Assembly: GCA_002396085.1 (NCBI GenBank)
Contig: DGWI01000037.1
Coordinates: 1 to 64,000, forward strand
Length of the DNA: 64,000 nucleotides
Origin: Porphyromonadaceae bacterium UBA4262
GTDB taxonomy: Bacteria; Bacteroidota; Bacteroidia; Bacteroidales; Muribaculaceae
Direction of reading: 5' to 3'
Shown: positions 49,458-59,427 of the stretch, one piece after another
Layout: each line of letters begins with the position of its first letter
Position numbering within the stretch: the first letter of the stretch is position 1
The notes under the pieces: model-generated
Seen by the model: only the letters and a program-made list of their open reading frames with translations
What the model was told of the DNA's origin: nothing
Databases searched by the model: none
Position numbers and translations under genes: made by a program

Positions 49458-50048
49458 GTGTACGACTATATTTCAGGAAAGGTTGCGGAACTCAATCCCG
49501 CCTATGCCGTGCTCGACAACCAGGGCATTGGCTATATGATCAACATCTCGCTCACCACCTACGACTTGCTCAATCGTGGCGACAAGGGCGAGGCGAAACT
49601 CTATGTCTACGAGGCCATCCGCGAGGACGCGCATCTGCTCTTTGGGTTTGCCACCAAGCGTGAGCGTGAACTGTTCTTGCTGCTCATCAGTGTCAGTGGA
49701 GTGGGGGTCAACTCGGCTCGCATGATTCTAGGGGCTGCTCCCACCGATCAGGTCGAGGCAGCCATTGCACAGGGCAATGTCGCACTGCTCAAGGGCGTGA
49801 AAGGAATCGGTGCAAAAACGGCGCAACGCATCATTGTTGACCTCAAGGATAAAATAAAAGTGGTAGACTCTACGTTTATATCTCAAACAGGTACTGCAGC
49901 CGGCGAGGTTTATGACGAAGCCCTTGCCGCGTTGGTTATGCTCGGCTTCACCCAGCAGATGTCGCAGAAGGCTCTCAAGAAACTCTTTGAGCAACATCCC
50001 GACATCACGGTCGAGCAAGCCATCAAGCAGGCTCTGAAGATGATGTGA
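49458..50048 (+). CDS. ruvA: Holliday junction DNA helicase subunit RuvA
   Basis: A 196-residue protein. GTG at 49458 is chosen because the product then begins VYDYISGKVAELNPAYAVL, aligning with the conserved RuvA N-terminus; the frame is open to 49407 but that part is not family-like and overlaps the promoter. The OB fold (about 1-65), the two HhH motifs (LLISVSGVGVNSARMIL; LLKGVKGIGAKTAQRIIVDLKDK) and the RuvB-binding tail (DEALAALVMLGFTQQMSQKAL) are complete. It binds four-way junctions and recruits RuvB. sprA follows after 56 nt, the usual order in this phylum. Confidence 0.95.
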   Translation: MYDYISGKVAELNPAYAVLDNQGIGYMINISLTTYDLLNRGDKGEAKLYVYEAIREDAHLLFGFATKRERELFLLLISVSGVGVNSARMILGAAPTDQVEAAIAQGNVALLKGVKGIGAKTAQRIIVDLKDKIKVVDSTFISQTGTAAGEVYDEALAALVMLGFTQQMSQKALKKLFEQHPDITVEQAIKQALKMM

Positions 50049-50104
50049 CCTCACTCTAGAACATCTAGAACCCCAGGCGCATCGAGAAGACAACAAAAAC
50101 TAGC

Positions 50105-53100
50105 ATGATGTTTGACCGACTGAAAAAAGGCATATTTCTCATCATTGGCGCGCTGCTTGGGCTGTGGGCTGGCAACGACACAGCACTTGCACAGTATGTG
50201 ACCAGTAAATTGGCCCCGCCGCCACCGCCACCCACGCAGCAGACGACGGCACCGCAGCGCAATGCGCCCCGCAACCCGCTGGACACGCTCAATGTCCAGT
50301 TTAACGTGCATCCCACCGTTCCCGGCAACTATAGTGACGTGCAGGGCAGCGAAGAGTATTCGCTCGACCTCAAGTCACCCTCAAACATAACCACCGAGGC
50401 CGAGTATGACTTTGAGACAGGATGCTACGTCATACACACTCGACTGGGCGACAACGACATCGTCACGCCGTTCATTCTCTCGGCTGATGAGTACAACAAT
50501 ATGTATCTGCGTCAGTCGATGCAGGACTACTACCGCAAGAAGTATGCCGAGACTGCCGAGGAGAAGGAGAAAAACCCCTTTAACTTCCTTGATATGCAAT
50601 TCGGGCTGGGTCCATTGGAGAAGGTCTTCGGCCCTGGTGGAGTCCAACTCAAGACCCAAGGTTCGGTCAACATCAACATGGGCATCAAGAGCAACAAGAC
50701 CGACAACCCGGCGATGTCGGTGCAGTCAAGACGTAAGACCTACTTCGACTTCGATCAGCAGATCCAGGCCACAGTGCAGGCCTCGGTCGGTGACAAGATG
50801 AAGTTCAATATGACCTACAACACCAACGCCACATTTGATTTTGACAATAAGAACCTTAAGTTGGCGTATGATGGCAAGGAGGATGAGATCATCAAGAACA
50901 TCGAAGCCGGTAATGTGAGCATGACCACGGGGTCATCGCTCATTCGAGGCAGTTCGGCATTGTTTGGTGTCAAGACCAAACTGCAGTTTGGCAAACTCAC
51001 TGCCACGGCACTGGTGTCGCAGCAGAACAGTGAGTCGCAGACCGTCAATACCAAGGGCGGAGCGCAGACCACCGCATTCTATATCGCTGCCGACAAGTAT
51101 GACCAGAACCGCAACTTCTTCTTGGCCCATTTCTTCCGTGACAACTATGACGAATGGTGCAAACGATTGCCATTGGTCTCTAGTGGTGTGCAGATTACCC
51201 GCATTGAGGTGTGGATCACCAACAAGCGCAGCAACTTCAACGAGGCGCGCAACATCATGGCTTTCATGGACCTGGGCGAGAACAAGCACTTGGCTTGTAG
51301 TCATTGGGTGGGTAGCGCAACGGGCGACAACCCCAGCAACGAGAGCAACACCATGTACAACGAGATCAAGGCAGAATATCCTGATGCTCGATACATAAGT
51401 CAGGTGGCCACTGCTCTCGAACCCTTGCAGGCTTTTGGTTTCTATGGCGGTCAGGACTATGAGAAAATCGAGAGCGCACGATTGTTAAACACATCGGAGT
51501 ACACGTTGAACTCAAGTCTGGGTTATATCCAACTCAAGACTGCGCTCAATGCCGACGAGGCTATCGCTGTAGCCTATCAGTACACCTATCGTGGACAGAC
51601 CTACCAGGTGGGTGAGTTCTCGGGTGATGTCACTGCTACCGACCAGTCGCTCTATGTCAAGATGCTTAAGGGTACTACCGTGTCACCCCAGATGCCCAAC
51701 TGGGATCTGATGATGAAGAACATCTACTCGCTGGGGGCCTATTCGGTGGCAAAGCAGCACTTCAAGCTCAACATCAAGTACTTGAGCGACACTACCGGAA
51801 CCGAATTGACCTATATCCCCGCAGGAGTCATCAATGGCAAGCCGTTGTTGCAAGTGATGAACCTAGACCGACTGGATGCCAACAACGAGCCGAACATAGA
51901 CGGACGCTTCGACTTTGTCGAGGGATATACCATCAACACAACTAATGGCAAGGTCATTTTCCCTGTCGTTGAACCATTCGGTTCGCATCTGCGCAAGCAG
52001 ATTGGTGACGATGCTCTGGCCGATAAGTATGTCTTCGAGGAGCTTTATGATTCGACACTGATTGTGGCTCGACAAATCCAGGATAAGAACAAGTTTGTAC
52101 TTGCGGGTGAGTATCAGGCATCGGCGGGCAATGTCATCAGGCTCAATGCCATGAACGTGCCTCGAGGGTCGGTACATGTCACTGCTGGTGGTGTCGAACT
52201 CACCGAGAATAGTGACTACACTGTCGACTACAATATGGGTACGGTGACTATCACCAATCAGAGCATCATCGATGCGGGCACCAACATCAGTGTCAGCCTT
52301 GAGAACCAGTCGACATTCAGCATGCAGCGCAAGACCTTGCTTGGATTGGATCTTAACTACCAGTTCAACAAGAACTTCAATATTGGCGGTACCATCATGC
52401 ACTATGGCGAGAAGAATATCACCGAGAAGGTAGCCATTGGTCAAGAGCTGGTCAACAACACCATTTGGGGTGTCAATATGAACTACACGACCAAGTTTAT
52501 GTGGCTCACCAACTTGCTTAACAAGATTCCTACCGTCAATGCCACAGCACCGTCAACGTTGACATTCAAGGGTGAGTTCGCTCAACTCATCCCTCATCAG
52601 GCTAAGACTGGCTCGAATAAGGGTAGTAGTTACATCGACGATTTTGAGTCTACTCAGAGCGGCATCGACCTTCGTTCGCCCTACGCTTGGTTCCTCTCGT
52701 CAACGCCCTACGATGGCACATCGGGAGGGCTTTTCCCTGAGGCCTCGCTCAGCAACAACGTCGATTATGGCAAGAACCGTGCATTGCTTGCATGGAACTA
52801 TATTGACAGGTTGTTCACACAGCGCAACAGCAGTTTTGTGCCAGGCTACATTAAGAATGACCTTGATCAATTGTCCTATCCCTACATACGCGAGGTGCCC
52901 TACAGCGAAGTTTTCCCAGGACGAGAACTCAACTATGGTGAGGCTTCGACTGTGCAGACACTCAACCTCTCGTTCTATCCCAAGGAGCGTGGCCCCTATA
53001 ACCTTGATGCCGACAACATCGACAGTGAGGGCAATCTGCTCAATCCCGAGAAGCGCTGGGGCGGAATCATGCGCAAACTTGAAAATACCGACTTTGAGAC

Positions 53101-56100
53101 ATCTAATATCGAGTATATCCAGTTCTGGCTCATGGATCCTTTCATGGACGAGAATCTGGACAATCGTGATGGTGGATACCTTTATTTCAATTTGGGCGAG
53201 GTGAGCGAGGATATTCTCAAAGATGGTCTCAAAGCCTATGAGAATGGCTTGGGGACAAATGTTGATTCGGCCTATATCAAAAATACTACTTGGGGTAAGG
53301 TCTCGACGCAGACCTCAATGACCTATGCCTTTGACAATGCTCAGGGCTCGCGATCGGCTCAAGACGTGGGTTTGAATGGACTGTCGACCGATGAGGAGCG
53401 ACTGTTCCCGACCTACCGCGAGTATGTCGAGAAACTCCGTCAGAAACTGTCGCCCGATGCTTTGGCACGAATGGAAGAGGACCCATTCTCGCCCATCAAT
53501 GACCCGGGAGGTGACAACTATCACTTCTTCCGCGGCTATGACTACGATGAGCAGAGACTCAACATTCTGGAACGCTACAAGCACTATAACGGTACTGAAG
53601 GTAACTCGCTAGGTGCCGAGGATGCTAATGACGCGCTCTATCAGAGTGCACGCAGCGTGCCTGATGTCGAGGACATCAACCAGGACAACACACTCAACGA
53701 GTATGAGCGTTACTTCCAGTATCGTGTGGCCATTCATCCCGACTCGATGCGAGTGGGCATGAACTATATCATCGACAAGCAGGAGTTGGATGCCTATACC
53801 CGCAATGGTCAGAAGCAGCACACGACTTGGTATCAGTTCAGCATACCCCTGCGCCGCTATCAGAAGAAGGTGGGAAATATCACCGACTTCTCGACCATCC
53901 GATTCATGCGCATGTTCATGACGGGATTCAAGGAGACAACCCACTTGCGCTTTGCAACTCTCGAACTGATGAGGGGCGAGTGGCGCAACTATGACTACAA
54001 CCTCAACATGCGCGGTGATGCTCCCGCTACCGGTACCGTTAATGTCAACACGGTCAACATTGAGGAGAATTCTGCGCGTGAACCTGTCAACTATGTGCTC
54101 CCTCCAGGTGTGACACGTATCCCCGACTCGGGTCATTCGCAGATCACCCAACTCAATGAGCAGTCTATGCAGATGGCTGTCGACGGGCTGCAACCAGGCG
54201 ATGCACGAGGCATCTATCGTAACACCAGTTACGACTTGCGCATCTATCAGCGCTTGCAGATGTTCCTGCATGCCGAATCAACGGTGAACAATAACACCAA
54301 TCTGATGAATGGAGATGTCTCGGCATTCCTCCGTCTGGGTACCGACATCAAGAACAACTACTATGAATATGAGATTCCGCTAGATCTCACACCTCACGGT
54401 CGTTACAACACCAATAGTACTACCGACCGATACAAGGTGTGGCCCGAGAACAACATGCTTGACATCAACCTGGATGTGCTCACCGATGTGAAGAAGGCAC
54501 GCAATGCCGCCAAGATGGCAGGAGATCCCGATGTGGGATATGCTGTGCGGTACACCCAGCAAGATCCTGAGCATCCCAACCATCGTGTCACCGTGCAGGG
54601 TAACCCATCGCTCAGCGATGTGCGAGTCATCATGATTGGTGTTCGCAACAATGCAAACTCGACCAAGGATTGTGTGGTCTGGGCCGACGAGTTGCGTGTT
54701 ACCGACTTTGATAACGAGGGTGGATGGGCAGCTAAAGCTAACATGACTCTTAACATGAGCGACATTGCCACCGTCAATGTTGGTTTCCACCGTGAGACGC
54801 ATGGCTTCGGTGCGGTCAACCAGAGCCTGACACAGCGTCGCCTCGATGATTATAACCAATATAACATTGCCGTCCAGGGTGATGCTGGACGATTCTTGCC
54901 CGAGAAGGTCAAGCTCAAGGCACCCATCTACTATAGTTATAGCAATGAGAAGACGACACCCAAATACAACCCTCTGGATCAGGATGTTATCCTCAAGGAT
55001 GCTGTTGACGCTTGCGAGACCAAAGAGCAGAAGGACTCGATCAATGACTATGCAGTCACACTGCGCACAGTCAAGAGTTTCAGTATCTCAGGATTGAAGT
55101 TTGATTATAAGTTCGGTAAGAACCCCATGCCTTGGGATCCTGCTAACTTCACGTTCAGTTATTCGAGCAACAAGCAGCATCTCAATGACCCGAGCAACGT
55201 CTATGAGAACACGAATGACTATCGCGGCAGTTTCCAGTATAGTTGGACACCCTATGTCAAGCCGTTCAAGCCGTTTGCACGCATGATCAACGAGAAGAAC
55301 AAGAACATGAAATTCTTCCGTGACTATGAGATTCGATGGCTACCTACCAACATTGCGTTCAATACCAACATGTCACGCTACTATTATGAGCAGCAGACGC
55401 GCAACGAGACAGGTATTGATGTCGAACTGCCTGTGGCTGTAAGCAAGAATTTCCTTTGGGATCGGCAGTTTGCACTCTCGTGGAGTTTCACCAAGTCACT
55501 GAACATGTCATTCAACAGTGCCACAACGGCTCACATTCTTGAACCCATCGGCCAGGTCAACAAGCGGCTGCTGGCTGATGAATACACCATCTGGAAAGAC
55601 TCGGTGTGGCAGAGCATCAAGGACTTGGGCACGCCGTGGGCTTACAACCAGACGTTCACGGCTAGTTACAAGGCCCCGTTCAGCGCTATACCTATCTTGA
55701 GTTTCATCACAGCAAACGCAAGTTACAATGCCACCTATAACTGGGACCGCGGTACTGTGATTGATGGTATCTCCAGTGGAAATAAGATTGCCAACCAATC
55801 GTCGTTTAACGTTGATGGCCGTCTGGCATTAGAGCAGTTCTACAACAAGATTCCATATCTCAAGGAGGTCAACAAGCGCTTTGGCGGTTCGGGTAGTTCT
55901 AGTGGAGGCAACGATAGCAAGGGTAGGTCTGTTTCAAAGCGAGAACCGGCCAAGCCCAAGCCGAAGAAGTTCAACAGGACGTTTAAACTGTCGCCCGACA
56001 CAGCTCTTGTCATCAACCACAAGATGAATGTCAAGAATGTCAAGGTAACGGCAACGACTACCGACGACAAACCATTCCCCATCAAGTTCAAGGTTAAGGA

Positions 56101-57616
56101 TGCCAACAATGTCGAGATTCTCACTCTCGGTGAAGAGAACCTCAAGTTCACCATCACCGAGGTGCAGAAGACTCATAGCGGATTCTGGTGGGACTTAGGG
56201 CAATATGCTGCACGTTTTGCTATGAGTGTGCGCAACGTCAGTGTTAAGTATCGCACGACACGTCAACTCTCGCTGCCGCAGTTTGTGCCAGAGATTGGAG
56301 ATATCTTTGGACAGACAACCCATTACGACATCATGTCGCCAGGCCTGGACTTCGCCTTCGGTTTGGTGGGTGAGGGATATATCGATAGGGCCAAGCGTCA
56401 CGGGTGGTTGCTTGGCGACCAGACGCAGACCTCGCCGGCACTCTTCGGAAGAACTGAGGAGTTTAATGCCGAGATTCAACTGGAGCCTGTGCGTGGCCTC
56501 AAGATTACTCTGACTGGTAACCGAACCGACAACCGCACCAGCCAGATACAATTCATGTACGATGACATAACTACTATATACACGGGTAGTTATACACGCA
56601 CCCACATGGCACTGGCTACGGCATTGCGTGGTGTCAGCGACCGCAACGGTTATCACAGCGATGCCTTCGATGAGTTCTTGAGCAACATTCCCATCGTGGC
56701 GCAGCGTCTGCAAGATCGTTACACGGGTCTTGTCTATCCCGAGCGGGGATTCATCATCGGCAAGGAATATGCTGGCCATGAGTTTAACCCCGATCTGGGT
56801 AGTGTCAACACCATGAGCAGTGATGTGCTGATACCGGCATTCATGGCTGCTTATTCTGGCAAGAATGCACGCAAGGTTGATCTCAATCCTTTCCCGGGCA
56901 TCAAGAGTATTCTGCCCAACTGGCGCGTCACTTATGATGGTCTCATCAAGATTCCGTTCTTCAAGAAGTGGTTCAAGAGTTTCACGCTCACGCACACCTA
57001 TCAGTGTACCTATCAGGTAGGTCAGTTCAACTCTTTCACCGATTGGATTGACATTGGCAATGGCCTCGGTTTCACACAGGATGCACTCTCGGGTTACGCA
57101 ATTCCGTCGTCGCCCTACAACATCTCGTCTATCACGCTGACCGAGAAGTTTGCACCGCTGCTGGGCATCAATGCTACGCTCAACAATGGCATGACAATCA
57201 ATGCCGACTACCGCGACAGCCGCATCCTCACCCTGAACTCGGCAGCCGGACAACTTGTTGAGGCTTATACCAAGGCGTTTGTACTCGGTGTTGGATATAA
57301 GATTGCCAACTTTAACAAGGTGCTGAGGATTAAAGGCCAGCAGAAGGGTGTCAACAACGACCTGACAATGAACCTGAACGTGCAATTTAATAACAACACG
57401 GCACTCATCCGCAAGATTGATGCGAACACCGCACAGGCAACTAGTGGTACGAAGACCTTGAGCATTAACTTTAAGGCCAACTATGTGGTGAGCAAGAGGG
57501 TGACCATGGGCGCATACTTTGATCATCAGGTCAATACGCCTCTTGTGTCTAACTCGGCTTATCCAACAACCAATAGCAACTATGGCATATCGGTACAGAT
57601 GAGTCTTGCCAAATAA
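50105..57616 (+). CDS. sprA: SprA/Sov, type IX secretion outer-membrane translocon
   Basis: A 2503-residue protein with a signal peptide (about 1-30, ending ALAQ) and a short Pro run (PPPPPPTQQ). Most of it is strongly alternating, aromatic-rich beta sequence, typical of the giant barrel. Family landmarks are LDMQFGLGPLEKVFGPGGVQLKTQGS, SYIDDFESTQSGIDLRSPYAW and VWADELRVTDFDNEGGWAAK. It ends GISVQMSLAK. In Flavobacterium SprA is a 36-strand pore through which C-terminal-signal proteins cross the outer membrane. The length is normal for the family and no frameshift is evident. It is co-directional with ruvA upstream and DUF3667 downstream. No gldKLMN/porKLMN genes are in this window. Confidence 0.95.
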   Translation: MMFDRLKKGIFLIIGALLGLWAGNDTALAQYVTSKLAPPPPPPTQQTTAPQRNAPRNPLDTLNVQFNVHPTVPGNYSDVQGSEEYSLDLKSPSNITTEAEYDFETGCYVIHTRLGDNDIVTPFILSADEYNNMYLRQSMQDYYRKKYAETAEEKEKNPFNFLDMQFGLGPLEKVFGPGGVQLKTQGSVNINMGIKSNKTDNPAMSVQSRRKTYFDFDQQIQATVQASVGDKMKFNMTYNTNATFDFDNKNLKLAYDGKEDEIIKNIEAGNVSMTTGSSLIRGSSALFGVKTKLQFGKLTATALVSQQNSESQTVNTKGGAQTTAFYIAADKYDQNRNFFLAHFFRDNYDEWCKRLPLVSSGVQITRIEVWITNKRSNFNEARNIMAFMDLGENKHLACSHWVGSATGDNPSNESNTMYNEIKAEYPDARYISQVATALEPLQAFGFYGGQDYEKIESARLLNTSEYTLNSSLGYIQLKTALNADEAIAVAYQYTYRGQTYQVGEFSGDVTATDQSLYVKMLKGTTVSPQMPNWDLMMKNIYSLGAYSVAKQHFKLNIKYLSDTTGTELTYIPAGVINGKPLLQVMNLDRLDANNEPNIDGRFDFVEGYTINTTNGKVIFPVVEPFGSHLRKQIGDDALADKYVFEELYDSTLIVARQIQDKNKFVLAGEYQASAGNVIRLNAMNVPRGSVHVTAGGVELTENSDYTVDYNMGTVTITNQSIIDAGTNISVSLENQSTFSMQRKTLLGLDLNYQFNKNFNIGGTIMHYGEKNITEKVAIGQELVNNTIWGVNMNYTTKFMWLTNLLNKIPTVNATAPSTLTFKGEFAQLIPHQAKTGSNKGSSYIDDFESTQSGIDLRSPYAWFLSSTPYDGTSGGLFPEASLSNNVDYGKNRALLAWNYIDRLFTQRNSSFVPGYIKNDLDQLSYPYIREVPYSEVFPGRELNYGEASTVQTLNLSFYPKERGPYNLDADNIDSEGNLLNPEKRWGGIMRKLENTDFETSNIEYIQFWLMDPFMDENLDNRDGGYLYFNLGEVSEDILKDGLKAYENGLGTNVDSAYIKNTTWGKVSTQTSMTYAFDNAQGSRSAQDVGLNGLSTDEERLFPTYREYVEKLRQKLSPDALARMEEDPFSPINDPGGDNYHFFRGYDYDEQRLNILERYKHYNGTEGNSLGAEDANDALYQSARSVPDVEDINQDNTLNEYERYFQYRVAIHPDSMRVGMNYIIDKQELDAYTRNGQKQHTTWYQFSIPLRRYQKKVGNITDFSTIRFMRMFMTGFKETTHLRFATLELMRGEWRNYDYNLNMRGDAPATGTVNVNTVNIEENSAREPVNYVLPPGVTRIPDSGHSQITQLNEQSMQMAVDGLQPGDARGIYRNTSYDLRIYQRLQMFLHAESTVNNNTNLMNGDVSAFLRLGTDIKNNYYEYEIPLDLTPHGRYNTNSTTDRYKVWPENNMLDINLDVLTDVKKARNAAKMAGDPDVGYAVRYTQQDPEHPNHRVTVQGNPSLSDVRVIMIGVRNNANSTKDCVVWADELRVTDFDNEGGWAAKANMTLNMSDIATVNVGFHRETHGFGAVNQSLTQRRLDDYNQYNIAVQGDAGRFLPEKVKLKAPIYYSYSNEKTTPKYNPLDQDVILKDAVDACETKEQKDSINDYAVTLRTVKSFSISGLKFDYKFGKNPMPWDPANFTFSYSSNKQHLNDPSNVYENTNDYRGSFQYSWTPYVKPFKPFARMINEKNKNMKFFRDYEIRWLPTNIAFNTNMSRYYYEQQTRNETGIDVELPVAVSKNFLWDRQFALSWSFTKSLNMSFNSATTAHILEPIGQVNKRLLADEYTIWKDSVWQSIKDLGTPWAYNQTFTASYKAPFSAIPILSFITANASYNATYNWDRGTVIDGISSGNKIANQSSFNVDGRLALEQFYNKIPYLKEVNKRFGGSGSSSGGNDSKGRSVSKREPAKPKPKKFNRTFKLSPDTALVINHKMNVKNVKVTATTTDDKPFPIKFKVKDANNVEILTLGEENLKFTITEVQKTHSGFWWDLGQYAARFAMSVRNVSVKYRTTRQLSLPQFVPEIGDIFGQTTHYDIMSPGLDFAFGLVGEGYIDRAKRHGWLLGDQTQTSPALFGRTEEFNAEIQLEPVRGLKITLTGNRTDNRTSQIQFMYDDITTIYTGSYTRTHMALATALRGVSDRNGYHSDAFDEFLSNIPIVAQRLQDRYTGLVYPERGFIIGKEYAGHEFNPDLGSVNTMSSDVLIPAFMAAYSGKNARKVDLNPFPGIKSILPNWRVTYDGLIKIPFFKKWFKSFTLTHTYQCTYQVGQFNSFTDWIDIGNGLGFTQDALSGYAIPSSPYNISSITLTEKFAPLLGINATLNNGMTINADYRDSRILTLNSAAGQLVEAYTKAFVLGVGYKIANFNKVLRIKGQQKGVNNDLTMNLNVQFNNNTALIRKIDANTAQATSGTKTLSINFKANYVVSKRVTMGAYFDHQVNTPLVSNSAYPTTNSNYGISVQMSLAK

Positions 57617-57706
57617 GCATTGGGAGATTGTAACATAGAATTGAAGATTTTTAAGCAAATATCGACTTGGGCCAAGCAATATGACCAGTGGGCACAGGTG
57701 CGCAAG

Positions 57707-58501
57707 ATGCATCCTGTGCTCATCAATGATAGTCATGTCTGCACCAACTGTGAGACAGAGTATCAAGGAAGATTCTGTCCGCAGTGCGGCCTCAAGGCTT
57801 CGATATCAAGGCTCAAAGTCAAGAACCTGTTTCAGAACTTCCTCGACATTTGGGGGTTGGGATCCAGACCCATGTTCCGGACTTTGGGCGAATTGTTCAC
57901 TAGGCCAGGCTACATGATTCGGGAATACTTATCGGGTCACCAACCGCTTTATTTCCCGCCATTCAAGATGCTTGTGGTCACTACCGTCATCTATCTGTTG
58001 GCGGGATGGGTGCGCGATGTGCCCATCGATGGACTCATCCAACTAGATGCGATTCTTGATGGCATGACTGGCGATGCCTCAGAGCGAGGCATGAAGTTGA
58101 GGAACTACCTAAACACCATATTTGCATGGTTCGACGATCATCTGGCCATTGGTGTCATCGTTGGCCAGAGCATCAGTGTGCTTGCAACGCGCATCGCTTA
58201 CCGTAAAGCCGAAGTCAAATGGACATTGGTCGAGTTGTTCTTTGCGCACATTTACCTTGCTGTACAGTACTACGTCATCGCCATGGCGTGCATTCTACTC
58301 TTTAAAGCCGAACTTGACGAATTGCCGGCGTGGGGAGTGTTGTCGTTGGTAATCTTGATTTATCAGTGGTTAACCTTGGCGCAACTCTACAACATGGGCT
58401 TCTGGAAGTCGCTGGTTAAATCTATTTTCAAAGCTTTATGGCAATTTGTTATTACTGTCGGTTTGACGGTCTTGGTAGTAATTTCGGTTATGGTCATATG
58501 A
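57707..58501 (+). CDS. DUF3667 membrane protein with N-terminal zinc ribbon
   Basis: A 264-residue protein. A zinc ribbon (CTNCETEYQGRFCPQCG) is followed by SRLKVKNLFQNFLDIWGLGS and TLGELFTRPGYMIREYLSGHQPLYFPPFKMLVVTTVIYLLAG, the DUF3667 core, then several C-terminal helices. The start at 57707 is preferred (next to HPVLINDSHVCTNC); in-frame GTG at 57698 and TTG at 57620 are alternatives. Function unknown. Its last bases (ATGA) overlap the next gene's start. Confidence 0.85.
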   Translation: MHPVLINDSHVCTNCETEYQGRFCPQCGLKASISRLKVKNLFQNFLDIWGLGSRPMFRTLGELFTRPGYMIREYLSGHQPLYFPPFKMLVVTTVIYLLAGWVRDVPIDGLIQLDAILDGMTGDASERGMKLRNYLNTIFAWFDDHLAIGVIVGQSISVLATRIAYRKAEVKWTLVELFFAHIYLAVQYYVIAMACILLFKAELDELPAWGVLSLVILIYQWLTLAQLYNMGFWKSLVKSIFKALWQFVITVGLTVLVVISVMVI

Positions 58502-59427
58502 GGAAAATATCTATTTACATAACTTCGTTGTTGGTCACAGCATCGTTGACAGGTTGCATGTTCACAGGTGTGGAGAGTACACAGAAGGTGTCGGACAAGG
58601 AGGTGGCGCGCACTATCGGTGAATTGGAGCGTCGTCAACCCACCATGTCGTTGCAGCCTTATCTCGACTCGGTGCCGGCATGGCAGGTGGGCAAGCAGTT
58701 TTTCGTCACCGACGATAACGTGCGACTCATCTTTGCCAATGTTGACAACGACACGACTCATCTGGCCGGGCAATGGATGACCTATTGTGGGGCTGAGGCT
58801 GGCAGTCTGCTTGATAACCGAGATGTGCTCAATCTCAAGTTTATGGCCCAGAATGGGATGACCTATGTCTATCGCACCAACAAGACTAAGGATGAATTTA
58901 CGTCCAAGTTTTCGGTCCCGCTGCTCATCGACATGGACATGGTGAATGACATGGATCGGCAGTTGCGCGGCCGTGAAGTGTGGATTAAAACACCCATTTG
59001 GTATGACTTGGAAACTGAGGACATGCTGCGGGGGCGGCAATTCATACGTGTGCATATCGATGCTGTCGAACCGGGAAACAAAGTTTTGCCATTGCGTGTT
59101 AAGTTTACTGCAGTAGATAAGAACCAACAGGCATTCTTATGGATGAGCGATCCCAGTGCCACGCTGCACAACCGCGACTTTGACTCGCTCTTTGCGTTGC
59201 GTGACGTGCACGAGAATTATCCTGATATATCTGATGCCACATGGGCATTGATTGTCAATGGCGACCTTGTTGTTGGCATGAACAAGGAAGAATGCCGACT
59301 GGCCATGGGAGCGCCCAAGCGCATCACGCAGTTACCCAATCAGTCAGGATTGCGCGAGTATTGGTACTATGACGGTGGAGCCTATCTTTTCTTTGTTGAC
59401 GGACTGCTCAATCAATTCCGAAAATGA
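58498..59427 (+). CDS. Lipoprotein with a SmpA/BamE-like C-terminal region
   Basis: A 309-residue protein. The lipobox is SLLVTASLTGCMF (Cys at about 20). The middle is beta-rich (TTHLAGQWMTYCGAEAGSLLDNR, EVWIKTPIWYDLETED). Near the C-terminus is VNGDLVVGMNKEECRLAMGAPKRITQL...REYWYYDGGAYLFFVDGLLNQF, which looks like the SmpA/OmlA (BamE) pattern G-M-x-x-x-x-V-x-x-x-x-G-x-P followed by W-x-Y. BamE proteins are usually about 110 residues, so this is a larger lipoprotein with a related tail. It overlaps both neighbours by 4 nt. Confidence 0.75.
   Translation: MRKISIYITSLLVTASLTGCMFTGVESTQKVSDKEVARTIGELERRQPTMSLQPYLDSVPAWQVGKQFFVTDDNVRLIFANVDNDTTHLAGQWMTYCGAEAGSLLDNRDVLNLKFMAQNGMTYVYRTNKTKDEFTSKFSVPLLIDMDMVNDMDRQLRGREVWIKTPIWYDLETEDMLRGRQFIRVHIDAVEPGNKVLPLRVKFTAVDKNQQAFLWMSDPSATLHNRDFDSLFALRDVHENYPDISDATWALIVNGDLVVGMNKEECRLAMGAPKRITQLPNQSGLREYWYYDGGAYLFFVDGLLNQFRK

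Noticed and set aside
56195..57766. A 523-codon minus-strand frame inside sprA
   Set aside because: Sits antisense within a clear SprA gene, ends on no hydrophobic or catalytic motif, and is explained by sprA codon usage.
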